Source: VAZQ01 sp963758945 (GTDB taxonomy: Bacteria; Pseudomonadota; Alphaproteobacteria; Rhizobiales; Xanthobacteraceae). From it: a stretch of 64,000 nucleotides of DNA. The translations under genes were made by a program, and so were the position numbers. The notes beneath the pieces are model-generated. The model worked only from the letters and a program-made list of their open reading frames with translations, ran no database searches and was not told where the DNA came from. Below, one piece after another: positions 35,490 through 44,843 of the stretch. How positions within the stretch are numbered: the stretch's first letter is position 1; each line of letters opens with the position of its first letter. The stretch lies in assembly GCA_963758945.1 (NCBI GenBank), contig CAVWXY010000010.1, positions 372,001 through 436,000 on the forward strand, given 5' to 3'.

Positions 35490-36158
35490 TCAGCGGTCGA
35501 CGCCCCGCAGCATGGTGATGAAGCGTACCTGGTCGTCCGGATTGTCCCGGAAGCTGCCGGTGAACTGGGTCGTGATGGTCGATGAGCCGGGTTTCTCCAC
35601 CCCGCGCACCGACATGCACATATGCTCGGCCTCGAGCATCACCGCCACGCCGCGCGGATTCAGGATCTCCTCGATGGCGGTCGCGATCTGCGACGTCATG
35701 TGCTCCTGGGTCTGCAGCCGGCGCGCATAGACATCGACCAGGCGGGCGAGCTTGGAGAGACCCACCACCCGGTCCACCGGCTTGTAGGCGATGTGCGCCT
35801 TCCCCATGAACGGCATCATGTGGTGCTCGCAATGCGAGTTGAAGGCGATGTCGCGCACCAGCACGAAATCGTCATAGCTGCCGATCTCAGTGAAGGTACG
35901 CTCCAGCACGTCGACCGGGCACTCGCGGTAGCCGCTGTAGAGCTCGTCGTAGGCGTCGATCACCCGCTTGGGCGTGTCGCGCAGTCCCTCGCGGTCGGGG
36001 TTGTCGCCGGCATAGGCAATGAGCGTGCGCACCGCCGCCAGCGCCTCGTCGCGCGAAGGGCGGGGCGCGACCGGCTCGGGCGCTGCGCGGACGTGATCGG
36101 AAAGGGTCGGCCTCTCAGCCGGAGACGATTTGGGCCAGGGCTTGACGACAGCGTCCAT
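35490..36158 (-). CDS. folE: GTP cyclohydrolase I
   Basis: The 222-residue protein has the type IA hallmarks: NPDREGLRDTPKRVIDAYDE, NSHCEHHMMPFMGKAHIAY (zinc Cys/His), VDRVVGLSKLARLVDVYARR, LQTQEHMTSQIATAI and EHMCMSVRGVEKPGSST (second zinc Cys). It converts GTP to dihydroneopterin triphosphate, the first step of folate and pterin synthesis. The N-terminal 35 residues are a low-complexity tail often seen in this order. It precedes hisI, a frequent neighbour. Confidence 0.96.
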   Translation of the reverse strand: MDAVVKPWPKSSPAERPTLSDHVRAAPEPVAPRPSRDEALAAVRTLIAYAGDNPDREGLRDTPKRVIDAYDELYSGYRECPVDVLERTFTEIGSYDDFVLVRDIAFNSHCEHHMMPFMGKAHIAYKPVDRVVGLSKLARLVDVYARRLQTQEHMTSQIATAIEEILNPRGVAVMLEAEHMCMSVRGVEKPGSSTITTQFTGSFRDNPDDQVRFITMLRGVDR

Positions 36159-36443
36159 CGCGGTCTCTCCGTTCGACCGGCCTCGCGGGCCGGGGGTGTC
36201 ACCGGGGCGGCCGCATCAGTCATACGCGCTTTGGGAGATTCGACCCATGCGCGGCGACCGGACGCCGCATTCCCATTCTACATGGCTTCTTACGTGGCTT
36301 TCGCTTCGGGCCGCGCCCGTCAAGCGAAAACCGCCCGCCGAGCCGCCAGCCACCTCGCTCGCGCCGCCGGGCCACTCCCTATATATTCGTTCGTGGGGAC
36401 GGCGCAATCGGGTTGCCGTCGCGTCAACCGCCATCGACACGTC

Positions 36444-36896
36444 ATGTTGAACGAGGTCTACAACAGCCGCATCCTCGAACTGGCCGGGAACATTCCCCGC
36501 CTGGGCCGCCTGCGCGATCCGGATGCGACGGCCACCGCCCATTCCAAGCTGTGCGGCTCGACCGTGACGGTCGACCTCAAGATGGACGGCGACACCGTCA
36601 CCGACTTCTCGCACGAGGTGAAGGCCTGCGCGCTGGGCCAAGCCTCCTCCTCGATCATGGCGCACAACGTGGTGGGGGCCAAGGCCGACGAGCTGCGCGG
36701 CCTGCGCGAGACGGTGCGGCGCATGCTGAAGGAGAACGGCGCCCCTCCGAGCGGCAAGTGGGCAGACATCGCCGTGCTCGAGCCGGTGCGCGACTACAAG
36801 GCGCGCCATGCTTCGACCATGCTCACCTTCGACGCGGTGACCGCGGCAATCGATCAGATCGAAGCCAAGCGGCGGGCCGCGATGGCGGCGGAATAA
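36444..36896 (+). CDS. IscU/NifU-like iron-sulfur cluster scaffold
   Basis: The 150-residue protein starts MLNEVYNSRILELAGNIPR and has the three conserved scaffold cysteines in KLCGSTVTVD, KACALGQASSSIMA and, in this subgroup, no third Cys in the C-terminal half visible (a charged KARHASTMLTFD instead). The N-terminal layout matches the NifU_N/IscU-like group common in Hyphomicrobiales. It probably binds or transfers a transient Fe-S cluster, although the third ligand site is unclear. It converges without spacing on the periplasmic protease-like gene at 36897. The start has no clear ribosome-binding site. Confidence 0.8.
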   Translation: MLNEVYNSRILELAGNIPRLGRLRDPDATATAHSKLCGSTVTVDLKMDGDTVTDFSHEVKACALGQASSSIMAHNVVGAKADELRGLRETVRRMLKENGAPPSGKWADIAVLEPVRDYKARHASTMLTFDAVTAAIDQIEAKRRAAMAAE

Positions 36897-37712
36897 TCAA
36901 TCGCGCGGGGCGCCCGGGCGCCCGACCGTCGCGAAGGATGTCGTCGACCTGACCGGAGAGGGCGACCGAACATCCCGTTCGAACAGCGCGTCGATCGTGC
37001 TGAGCTTCATGCGCTGGAGCTCGTCGGGGGAAAGCCGGTACAGCGGCTCCCACGGTGGAATACGCAGCGCGGTCTCGAGCAGCTCGCCGCTTCCGCCCAT
37101 CTCGATCGTATATTGCGCCAAGCGACCGATGTCGCGCTGCACGATGTTCAGCTCCTCGGCCGAATAGCTCGATTCCAGCGCCTGTTTGCGCTTCTTGCCG
37201 AGCCAGATCTGATGCACCAGCACGTGCGCCTGCGGCGGCACGTAGCGGCTGGCGCCGGCCAGGAGCAGGAACGCGCACATGGATTCGCAATTGCCGCTGG
37301 GCGACAGCGTCGCACGGCGATCGCCGTCGGCGGCCGGCGGCAGCGCCGTCGTCTTGCCGATGGTGGTGATCATGCCGAGATTGCGGATCGCCCGCCCCAG
37401 CGCCAGCGTGCCCAGCACCGATCCGCCGTCGGAATCGAGGACCAGCACCGCTCCGCGCGGGTTGGGGTCCTGGGCGAAGGCCTCGAACTCGCGCGGCGTA
37501 TCGGCTGTGATGTAGCCGACGGCGGAAATCCACACCCGGCAATTGGCGCCGCAGGCGGCCGCCGGTCCCTCGCGCCGCCACTCGAAACGCATCGGCGCGC
37601 TGCCGCTGTCGTCGGCGGGGATGGGGGAAGCGGAAGATGCCTGGACGATGCTGCAAGCAAGCGCAAATACGCTCCAGAACGTTCGGAGCATGCTGACCCT
37701 CATCAATGACAC
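36897..37712 (-). CDS. Periplasmic ClpP-fold-like protein (COG3904)
   Basis: The 271-residue protein begins with a signal peptide (MLRTFWSVFALACSIVQASS if started at 37691; the frame opens at 37712). The mature part is crotonase/ClpP-like: RGAVLVLDSDGGSVLGTLAL followed by NCESMCAFLLLAGASRYVPP and AHVLVHQIWLG. This SxxS-C-x-L-x-LAGA-x-R arrangement occurs in COG3904 proteins, predicted periplasmic serine-protease-like. A catalytic Ser in ESMCAF is plausible by position. Function is unproven. It is convergent with the IscU-like gene, sharing adjacent stop codons. Confidence 0.78.
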   Translation of the reverse strand: MSLMRVSMLRTFWSVFALACSIVQASSASPIPADDSGSAPMRFEWRREGPAAACGANCRVWISAVGYITADTPREFEAFAQDPNPRGAVLVLDSDGGSVLGTLALGRAIRNLGMITTIGKTTALPPAADGDRRATLSPSGNCESMCAFLLLAGASRYVPPQAHVLVHQIWLGKKRKQALESSYSAEELNIVQRDIGRLAQYTIEMGGSGELLETALRIPPWEPLYRLSPDELQRMKLSTIDALFERDVRSPSPVRSTTSFATVGRPGAPRD

Positions 37713-37925
37713 GCTTCGCCGAACGTTTCTTGTGCGACGTCGGTCGAAAGGCGCCCAGTGTCCCAGTTTTGACCTGCCAGTTTTAGAGGCGGCGGGGATT
37801 CAGGTCCAGACTGAAAAAATGCCGGCGAACGCCTATTTTTGACGCAGGCGAATTCGAATCCGCCACGTTTGCTCGGGGAACACAGCCGGCCGGCCACAAA
37901 AGGCAGCCGGGCCGAGGTAACTGCG

Positions 37926-38285
37926 ATGGATGGCCAATCCGGGCTGAGCAGGGCAGTGGCTTACCTCGCCCGCGCCCCCCGGCTGGCCGGGCGCGGACTG
38001 GTCCAAGCCTATCGGCATAGCCTCTCGCCCTTGCTCGGGTTCGATTGCCGGCACCTGCCGACCTGCTCGACCTATGCCGACGAGGCGATCGACCGCTTCG
38101 GACTATGGGCGGGCGGCTGGATGGCGCTGGCCCGGCTCTGCCGCTGTCATCCGTTTGGCACGTCCGGGCTCGATTTCGTGCCGCCATCCTTGCCCCATCA
38201 CGCGCGCTGGTTCCTCCCCTGGCGCTACGGCCGCTGGCGCGGGACCAATTGCGCCGTCGACCTCGCGGCGTCCCCGCACGCTTGA
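37926..38285 (+). CDS. yidD: Membrane protein insertion efficiency factor YidD
   Basis: ATG 37926 opens 119 residues with the YidD signature: LVQAYRHSLSPLLGFDCRHL and PTCSTYADEAIDRFGLWAGG, including the conserved cysteines, then RLCRCHPFGTSGLDFVP. YidD is a small inner-face membrane-associated protein that helps YidC-dependent insertion. Upstream in-frame codons to 37839 lack a site. The gene is typically near rnpA-yidC or, in alphas, before thrS as here. Confidence 0.9.
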   Translation: MDGQSGLSRAVAYLARAPRLAGRGLVQAYRHSLSPLLGFDCRHLPTCSTYADEAIDRFGLWAGGWMALARLCRCHPFGTSGLDFVPPSLPHHARWFLPWRYGRWRGTNCAVDLAASPHA

Positions 38286-38462
38286 GGGCCCGGGCGCCTC
38301 GGGGGCGGCGGCCGATGCCGGCAGCCGGAGCCGGTCCACGGCGTGGTTGCAACGCGAGCTTTCATGCTCTAACGACCCTGTGCGCCGCGCCCGCAAACGT
38401 CCGCGCGGCTCCAGACCACGCTTACCTGCATTCGTAGGCAGCGAGTGAGCAACAGGAGCGAC

Positions 38463-40410
38463 ATGATGGTCGCGCTGACCTTTCCCGACGGCGCGCGTCG
38501 GGACTTCCCGAACGGCACCACCGGCCTCGACATCGCCAAGAGCATCTCGCCCTCGCTCGTCAAGCGTACGGTCGCGATGGCGCTCGACGGCGCGCTCGCC
38601 GACCTCAATGACCCGATCGAGCGCGACGCTAGGATCGAATTTCTTTCGCGCGAGGACCCGCGCGCGCTGGAGCTCATTCGGCACGACGCCGCGCATGTGC
38701 TTGCGGAAGCCGTCCAGGCGCTGTGGCCGGGCACCCAGGTCACCATCGGCCCGGTGATCGAGAACGGCTTCTACTACGACTTCTTCCGCAACCAGCCGTT
38801 CACCCCCGAGGACTTCGACGCGATCGAGAAGAAGATGCGCGAGATCATCGCGCGTGACAAACCCTTCACCAAGGAAGTGTGGTCGCGCGAGGAGGCCCAG
38901 CGCGTCTTTCGCGACAAGGGCGAGCTGTTCAAGGTCGAATTGGTCGATGCCATCCCGGACGACCAGGAGATCAAGATCTACAAACAGGGCGACTGGTTCG
39001 ACCTCTGCCGCGGCCCGCACATGACCTCGACCGGCAAGGTCGGCGGCGCCTTCAAGCTGATGAAGGTCGCGGGCGCCTATTGGCGTGGCGATTCCAACCG
39101 CGAGATGCTCAGCCGCATCTACGGCACCGCCTTCGCCAAGCAGGAGCAGCTCGAGGCCTATCTCAAGCAGATCGAGGAAGCGGAGAAGCGCGACCACCGC
39201 AAGCTCGGCCGCGAGATGGACCTGTTCCATTTCCAGGAGGAGGCGCCGGGCTCGGTGTTCTGGCATCCCAAGGGCTGGACGCTGTTCCAGAATCCTCGAG
39301 AACTACATCCGCCGCCGCCAGACCGATGCCGGCTATGTCGAGGTCAACTCCCCGCAGCTCATGGACTGTTCGCTCTGGGTCGCTTCCGGCCATATGGCGA
39401 CCTTCCGCGAGAACATGTTCTTGACGGAGCCGCGGGAAGACGACGAGCGCACTTTCGTGGTCAAACCGATGAACTGCCCCGGCCACATCCAGATCTTCAA
39501 GAACGGGCTCAAGTCCTACCGCGACCTGCCGTTCAAGCTCGCCGAATTCGGCAAGGTGCATCGCTTCGAGCCCTCGGGCGCGCTGCACGGGCTGATGCGC
39601 GTGCGCGCCTTCACCCAGGACGATGCGCACGTGTTCATCACCGGCGCGCAGATCGCGGCCGAATCGCTGGCGATGAACGACCTGATCCTCTCGATCTACG
39701 AGGATTTCGGCTTCCCCGACGTCACCATCAAATTCTCCGACCGACCCGAGAAGCGCATCGGCGATGACGCGGTCTGGGACAAGGCCGAGTCGGCGTTGAT
39801 GCAGGCGCTCGAGACCTCGCGCCGCCCGTGGACGCTGAACAAGGGCGAAGGCGCGTTCTATGGGCCGAAGCTCGAATACGTGCTGCGCGACGCCATCGGC
39901 CGCGACTGGCAGTGCGGCACCGTGCAGGTCGATCTCAACATGCCGGGACGCCTCGGCGCCTTCTATATCGACGAGCATTCGAACAAGGTGACGCCGGTGA
40001 TGCTCCACCGCGCCATGTTCGGCTCGCTCGAACGCTTCATCGGCATTCTGATCGAGCATCACGGCGGCCACCTGCCGCTGTGGCTCTCCCCGCTGCAGGC
40101 CGTCATTGCCACCATCACCGACGACGCCGACGCCTACGCGCGCGAGGTCGTGGCGGCGGCGCAGCGGCTGAGCCTGCGCGTCGAGGGCGACCTGCGCAAC
40201 GAGAAGATCAATTACAAGGTGCGCGAGCATTCCCTCGCCAAGGTGCCGGCGCTGCTCGTAGTCGGACGCAAGGAGGCTGCCGACCGCACGGTCTCGATCC
40301 GCCGGCTCGGCAAGGAAGGCCAGAGCGTGCTGGCGCTCGATGCGGCGCTCGCGGCGCTCGCCGAGGAGGCGGTGCCGCCCGACATGCGACGGCGCAAGCA
40401 GGCGGCGTAA
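38463..40410 (+). CDS. thrS: Threonyl-tRNA synthetase, frameshifted
   Basis: Translation from ATG 38463 (AGGAG four bases upstream) gives the TGS domain (VALTFPDGARRDFPNGTTG) and the editing domain with HDAAHVLAEAVQALWPG and the CRGPHMTSTGK zinc-like site. One extra A at 39291-39292 (CAGAATCC) breaks the frame within the catalytic core. Without it the sequence reads LFQILENYIRRRQTDAGYVE and continues through motif 2 (KPMNCPGHIQIFK), motif 3 and the anticodon-binding domain to 40410, total 648 residues. The enzyme charges tRNA-Thr and is essential, so a sequencing error is the sensible explanation. Confidence 0.95.
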
Positions 40411-40426
40411 GAACGCCGGCTGAACT

Positions 40427-40672
40427 TCAGCAATTCGGGTTGCGTCGGAAGCGCGGCTTTGCGCGCGATGATCCGGGCTGCTCGCAGTCCCACCGCAGCA
40501 ATGGCTTGACCGGCGGGGTCGGCTGCATGAAGCGGTCGAGCGGAGAGGGCTCGAAGCGGTAGCGCTCGCGGCCCGCTTGGTCCCTCGGGGGCACGAGTTG
40601 CGCCGCAGCGGCCGCGGATGCGGATGCGCTCACGAGCAGCAGAAGCACGGAGGTGCGACGCAACCAAGCCAT
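40427..40672 (-). CDS. Small exported protein, unknown function
   Basis: ATG 40672 opens an 81-residue protein with a signal peptide (MAWLRRTSVLLLLVSASASA) and a 60-residue mature part rich in Arg and Pro (DRFMQPTPPVKPLLRWDCEQ). The single Cys near the end and another at the C-terminus may pair. I recognise no family. It converges on thrS with 16 bases between stops. Support is the signal peptide and a GGAAGCG element upstream of the start. Confidence 0.65.
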   Translation of the reverse strand: MAWLRRTSVLLLLVSASASAAAAAQLVPPRDQAGRERYRFEPSPLDRFMQPTPPVKPLLRWDCEQPGSSRAKPRFRRNPNC

Positions 40673-41016
40673 TTTATCGCTTCCGCTTCCGTCTCGGTCG
40701 GACACCGGCCGACGGGTGACCGGCGGCACATCATATCCGTATATACGGGCGGGCGGGGCCGGCGTGCTAATGTCCGCGACTGCCCGAATTCATGCGCTCG
40801 ACACGCCGTCGACGTCACTGGTGGAGAGCTCGGATGAGAATGATGCGGCGCGCGCAAACATCTTCGTCTCGACGATCACATACGCGGCGCAGCGCCGGCA
40901 GGCCGTAGCCGATTGCAATGAAGGATAGGCCGCGGTGCGCTGCAAACCCGGGAACCGTCCGGTCTTGTGGTGGTCTCGGATCAGCGGCGCACCGCGCCGC
41001 TGCGCAATCAACTTGT
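40673..41016. other. 344-base gap left of the IS4 element
   Basis: No convincing gene. It includes the promoter side of the 40427 gene and, at its right end, the 9-base target sequence of the insertion element. The short open frames on both strands have no signal sequences or ribosome-binding sites. The same sequence resumes at 42360 beyond the element, so the uninterrupted locus was one intergenic region of about 400 bases. Confidence 0.5.
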
Positions 41017-41025
41017 GCAGATTGC

Positions 41026-42350
41026 CAGTAGTGTCCGGTTAAGTTGAAGGGTGTTGCCGGAAAAGGCAATTGTGACGGGCTTTTTTTGGCTCCGACTGGT
41101 GTCCCCGACTTGAATTGAAAATGGCGTGTTGGGCTAGCGTCCGGGATTTCGCCACCCCGGAGTCGCCATGTACGTCGGCAAGACCCTGTTCGCGCAGGTC
41201 ATGGATTTCCTGCCATGGAAGACTTTCCATCGCATCGTGGATCATTACGGCGGTGATCACCGGACGCGCAGTCTCAGTTGCGCCGAGCAGTTTCGCGTCA
41301 TGGCTTTCGCGCAGCTGACCTACCGCGAGAGCTTGCGCGATATCGAGGTCTGTCTGGGGGCTCAAGCCGGCAAGCTCTATCATATGGGCATCGGCGCGGC
41401 GGTCGCACGCTCGACGCTGGCTGACGCAAACGAGTTGCGCGACTGGCGCATATACTTCGAGTTGGCCCAGCGGCTGATCTTCAAGGCCCGCGCGCTCTAC
41501 GTCGGCGAGGACTTCGGCGTGGAGTTGGCCAATACTGTGTATGCGCTCGATGCCACGACTATCGATCTCTGCCTGTCGATGTTCCCGTGGGCGCCGTTTC
41601 GCTCGACAAAAGCAGCAGTGAAGTTGCACACGCTGCTCGATCTTCGAGGCGCGATCCCCACCTTCATCCACATCTCCGACGGCAAGGTGCACGATGTCAA
41701 TGTGTTGGACCTGCTGCTCATCGAAGCCGGCGCCTTCTACATCATGGATCGGGGTTACCTGGACTTCGAGCGGCTCTACGCGATGGATCAGGCGGGAGGA
41801 TTCTTCGTCACCCGCGCCAAGCGAAATCTCGATGCGCGACGCCTGTACTCGGCGCCGGTGAACCGCGATACGGGGCTCATCTGCGATCAGACCATCGTGC
41901 TCAACGGCTTCTATGCCTCCAAGGACTACCCCGGCCACTTGCGCCGCATCCGCTATCGCGATCCCGAAACTGGCAAGACCCTCGTGTTTCTGACCAATCA
42001 GTTTGCGCTGCCGGCGCTGACCATTTGCGCCCTGTACCGGTGCCGATGGCAGGTGGAGCTGTTTTTCAAGTGGATCAAGCAACACCTGCGCATCAAACGC
42101 TTCTACGGCACCTCGGAGAACGCCGTCCGGACGCAAATCTGGATTGCCATCAGCGTCTATGTGCTGGTGGCGATCATCAAAAAGCAACTTCGCCTGGATG
42201 TGACCCTGCATACGCTGCTACAGATTTTGTCGCTGACGCTCTTCGAGAAATTGCCGCTGCAACAAGCCTTCAAGCGCGTCGATCCGGTCGAAAACAACCT
42301 TATCTCCGACAGGCAGTTGAAATTGTTCGAGTTTTAACCGGACACTACTG
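41026..42350 (+). mobile_element. Intact IS4-family insertion sequence with target duplication
   Basis: The element is 1325 bases. Its ends are perfect 17-base inverted repeats (CAGTAGTGTCCGGTTAA at 41026; the complement TTAACCGGACACTACTG at 42334-42350). It is flanked by direct copies of GCAGATTGC at 41017-41025 and 42351-42359, a 9-base target duplication. One full-length transposase lies inside. Perfect ends, intact gene and exact duplication point to a recent insertion. Confidence 0.95.
41168..42337 (+). CDS. IS4-family transposase
   Basis: The 389-residue protein has a DDE transposase core. The first Asp is in YALDATTIDLCLSMFPW, the second in YIMDRGYLDFERLYAM (the Y-x-D-R-G-Y signature), and the Glu is in CRWQVELFFKWIKQHLRIK with the YREK-like Y(2)R(3)E(6)K pattern typical of IS4. 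An N-terminal DUF4372-like part (FLPWKTFHRIVDHYGGDH) precedes it. The frame is intact and ends overlapping the right inverted repeat. It mobilises the surrounding element. Confidence 0.95.
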   Translation: MYVGKTLFAQVMDFLPWKTFHRIVDHYGGDHRTRSLSCAEQFRVMAFAQLTYRESLRDIEVCLGAQAGKLYHMGIGAAVARSTLADANELRDWRIYFELAQRLIFKARALYVGEDFGVELANTVYALDATTIDLCLSMFPWAPFRSTKAAVKLHTLLDLRGAIPTFIHISDGKVHDVNVLDLLLIEAGAFYIMDRGYLDFERLYAMDQAGGFFVTRAKRNLDARRLYSAPVNRDTGLICDQTIVLNGFYASKDYPGHLRRIRYRDPETGKTLVFLTNQFALPALTICALYRCRWQVELFFKWIKQHLRIKRFYGTSENAVRTQIWIAISVYVLVAIIKKQLRLDVTLHTLLQILSLTLFEKLPLQQAFKRVDPVENNLISDRQLKLFEF

Positions 42351-42415
42351 GCAGATTGCATAAACTTATCCGCGCTGCTTCGCGCTGGACCGCATCCGGG
42401 GCCCGCAGAAAGCGG

Positions 42416-43444
42416 TCAGCGTGCGATGATCTCGACCTCGCGGTCGACACCGTTGACGACGCGGAACTCGCCTTCGTAGGTGCGGTTGTCGTTGCGGGCA
42501 ACCGCGCGATACTCACCCTCCGCCAGGATCACGCGCGGGAAGGCGCCGATCAATTCCTTGATGACGTCGCCGCCGGGAGTAAGCACCGACCACTGAGTGT
42601 TGGCGCGGGCCTCGCCGCCGCGTTCGTTCACGAGCTTGAGCGTGATGATCGCGGCGCGATGGTTGACCGTAGTGTCGGTGAGCTTGCCGGCCTGGACGCG
42701 GATGTCGGAGCGCACCGTGGCATTGGCGTCGCCGTAATTCGACACGATGTAATAAGTGCCCTCGGGCACGAGAACGAGGTCGCCGGTCATGATTGCGGTG
42801 ACGATCGGCCGCTTGTCGCCCGGCTCGAACTGGCTGCCCTTGTAAAGGTCGAACGAAATCTGCGCCTGCGGGATGCGCGCATCGCCGACGCGGCCCTCGA
42901 TGCGCAGCCCGCCGGCCGGAATCTCGAACACGTCCTTGGTGGTGTCGGCGTGCACCTGCACGACCTTGGTCACACTGGCGAGCCCGAAGCTGGCGCTGAC
43001 GATATAGGGGCCGGGCGGCAGCACGATGGTGGGCGCCGACCCCTTGTCCTCCTTGACCAGGAGTGGGACCCCGTTGGGCTCGCTGCGGTAGACCCGCCAA
43101 TGCAATCCGCCATTGATGGCCGGCAAGTCGTGGCCGAAGCGTGCGCTGAGCGCCAGCGCCCCTTGCCCCGGGGGCACGATCGGCATGGCATGGACCTGCA
43201 CCCCGGGGTTGGACGACAGCGATTGCGGTCCTCTCGGCGGCGCCGACGGAGCGATATTGCCGCTGGGAGGAAACAGGCTCTGGGCCGGACCGGGTGGGAT
43301 TCCCGGCACGTCATTGGGCGGCCGCGGCACGGGCGAGCTGCTGAAAAATTGTGCGTTGGCGGCGCCCGGCAGCACCGCGAGCCAGACGGCTGCGGCGAAA
43401 ACGAGTTGGCCCCCCCGGCCGATCCCCGCCTCCCGGATCCCCAT
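42416..43444 (-). CDS. Exported conserved hypothetical protein, beta-rich
   Basis: The 342-residue protein has a signal peptide (about residues 1-31, ending AANAQ) and a Pro-rich linker (PRPPNDVPGIPPGPAQSLFP). It then has three or four repeating beta-sandwich-like segments with alternating Val/Thr: APTIVLPPGPYIVSASFG, GLRIEGRVGDARIPQAQISF and GDLVLVPEGTYYIVSNYGD. The repeated PG/EG-x-Y-x-V pattern suggests carboxypeptidase-regulatory-like or other Ig-like domains. The function is not known to me. It is divergent from the nitroreductase, with about 90 bases between starts, and abuts the insertion element. Confidence 0.78.
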   Translation of the reverse strand: MGIREAGIGRGGQLVFAAAVWLAVLPGAANAQFFSSSPVPRPPNDVPGIPPGPAQSLFPPSGNIAPSAPPRGPQSLSSNPGVQVHAMPIVPPGQGALALSARFGHDLPAINGGLHWRVYRSEPNGVPLLVKEDKGSAPTIVLPPGPYIVSASFGLASVTKVVQVHADTTKDVFEIPAGGLRIEGRVGDARIPQAQISFDLYKGSQFEPGDKRPIVTAIMTGDLVLVPEGTYYIVSNYGDANATVRSDIRVQAGKLTDTTVNHRAAIITLKLVNERGGEARANTQWSVLTPGGDVIKELIGAFPRVILAEGEYRAVARNDNRTYEGEFRVVNGVDREVEIIAR

Positions 43445-43537
43445 GGGGCGCTGTTTTCGACCGTAATCGCGGCAAATTCATGCCGCGGGCAACGCGGTTT
43501 GTCAGCGCAGCCGCCCTATGCTAGGCGCAGCCGTAAC

Positions 43538-44125
43538 ATGCATCAAAGGCCGACGCCCGGCGCCCTCGAATTGCTCCAGACCCGACGCTCGATCAAGCCG
43601 ATCGAGCTTGCCGGGCCGGCGCCTTCCGCCGCCGAGATCGAAACGCTGCTGACGGTCGCCGCGCGCGTTCCCGACCACGGCAAGCTCGTGCCCTGGCGCT
43701 TCATCATATTCGAGGGCGACGCGAGGATAGCCGCCGGTGACGCCATAGTGGCGGCGTTTCGCACCAAATACCCCCAGGCCACGCCCGAACAGGCGGACGC
43801 CGAACGCACCCGGCTGGCGCGCGCGCCGCTTGTCATCGCGGTCGTGAGCCGCGCCGCCCCGCATGTGAAGATTCCGGAATGGGAGCAGGTGCTCTCCGCG
43901 GGCGCCGCCGCCATGAACCTGGTGCTCGCCGCCCACGCCCTCGGCTACGCCGCCAGCTGGATCACGGAGTGGTACGCCTATGACCGCGGCGTGCTCGATG
44001 CGCTGGGCCTCGGGGCAAACGAGCGCATCGCGGGATTCGTCCATATCGGCCGGCCGAAGGAGCCGCCGGAGGATCGGCCGCGTCCGCCGCTCAGCGACAT
44101 CGCCACCCGTTTCGGCAGTGCCTAG
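43538..44125 (+). CDS. Nitroreductase family flavoprotein
   Basis: The 195-residue protein matches small YdjA/nitroreductase-type enzymes: LELLQTRRSIKPIELAGPAP (FMN-binding RRS), VAARVPDHGKLVPWRFIIFE and AGAAAMNLVLAAHALGYAAS near residue 125. These enzymes use FMN and NAD(P)H to reduce nitro, quinone or enoyl substrates. The ATG at 43538 has no strong ribosome-binding site. A flavin-reductase gene begins 31 bases after its stop, so the two probably form a transcript. Confidence 0.9.
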   Translation: MHQRPTPGALELLQTRRSIKPIELAGPAPSAAEIETLLTVAARVPDHGKLVPWRFIIFEGDARIAAGDAIVAAFRTKYPQATPEQADAERTRLARAPLVIAVVSRAAPHVKIPEWEQVLSAGAAAMNLVLAAHALGYAASWITEWYAYDRGVLDALGLGANERIAGFVHIGRPKEPPEDRPRPPLSDIATRFGSA

Positions 44126-44156
44126 CCTTCCACCCTCCCCCGCAGCCCCCTCCCTC

Positions 44157-44834
44157 ATGTTCTACGATACGGCAAAGAACGACCATGGCCTCCCGCGCGA
44201 TCCCTTCAAGGCGATCGTCGCGCCGCGGCCGATCGGGTGGATCACCTCGATGGGCGCCAAGGGCGAGATCAACCTCGCGCCCTACTCGTTCTTCAACGCG
44301 GTCTCCGATGATCCGCCAATCGTGCTGTTCTCCAGCGAGGGGCCGAAGGACTCGCTTGTCTTCGTGCAGGAGACGGGGGAATTCGTCTGCAACCTCGCCA
44401 CCTTCGAGCTGCGCTCGGCAGTGGTCGCCACCTCGGCGCAGTTTCCGCGCGGCGTGAACGAGATGGAGCAATCCGGACTCGCGTCGACGCCGTGCCGCCT
44501 GGTGCGACCGCCGCGGGTCGCCGCCTCGCCGTGCGCGCTCGAATGCAAGCTCCTGCAGGTCATCGACCTCAAGGATCTCGCAGGCAAGTCATCCCATCGC
44601 CACGTCGTACTCGGGCAGGTGGTCGGCATCCACATCGACGACCGCTTCATCAAGGACGGCCGACTCGACACTGCCGCGATGGAACCGATCGCGCGTTGCG
44701 GCTATGCCGACTATTCCGTCGTCGACAGGGTGTTCGCGATTGCACGACCGGGCGGACAACGCCGCACGGACGACCCGACGCTCGACGACGCCGCCCAGGG
44801 CGCTCCTGCTCGTCGTCCGTCTTCCGTGGTCTGA
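44157..44834 (+). CDS. Flavin reductase-like FMN-binding protein
   Basis: The 225-residue protein matches the flavin_reduct fold: DPFKAIVAPRPIGWITSMGA, NLAPYSFFNAVSDDPPIVLF and GVNEMEQSGLASTPCRLVRP. The family includes NADH:FMN reductases supplying reduced flavin to monooxygenases and non-catalytic FMN proteins (DUF447-like). Residues IVAPRPIGWIT bind FMN phosphate. It follows the nitroreductase closely. The C-terminal 30 residues are low-complexity and charged. It converges on the CBS-domain gene, with stops ten bases apart. Confidence 0.9.
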   Translation: MFYDTAKNDHGLPRDPFKAIVAPRPIGWITSMGAKGEINLAPYSFFNAVSDDPPIVLFSSEGPKDSLVFVQETGEFVCNLATFELRSAVVATSAQFPRGVNEMEQSGLASTPCRLVRPPRVAASPCALECKLLQVIDLKDLAGKSSHRHVVLGQVVGIHIDDRFIKDGRLDTAAMEPIARCGYADYSVVDRVFAIARPGGQRRTDDPTLDDAAQGAPARRPSSVV

Positions 44835-44843
44835 CGACCTGCT

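Noticed and set aside
42356..44125. 589-codon plus-strand frame
   Set aside because: Its first two thirds are the shadow of the exported protein at 42416-43444; only the nitroreductase end is real.
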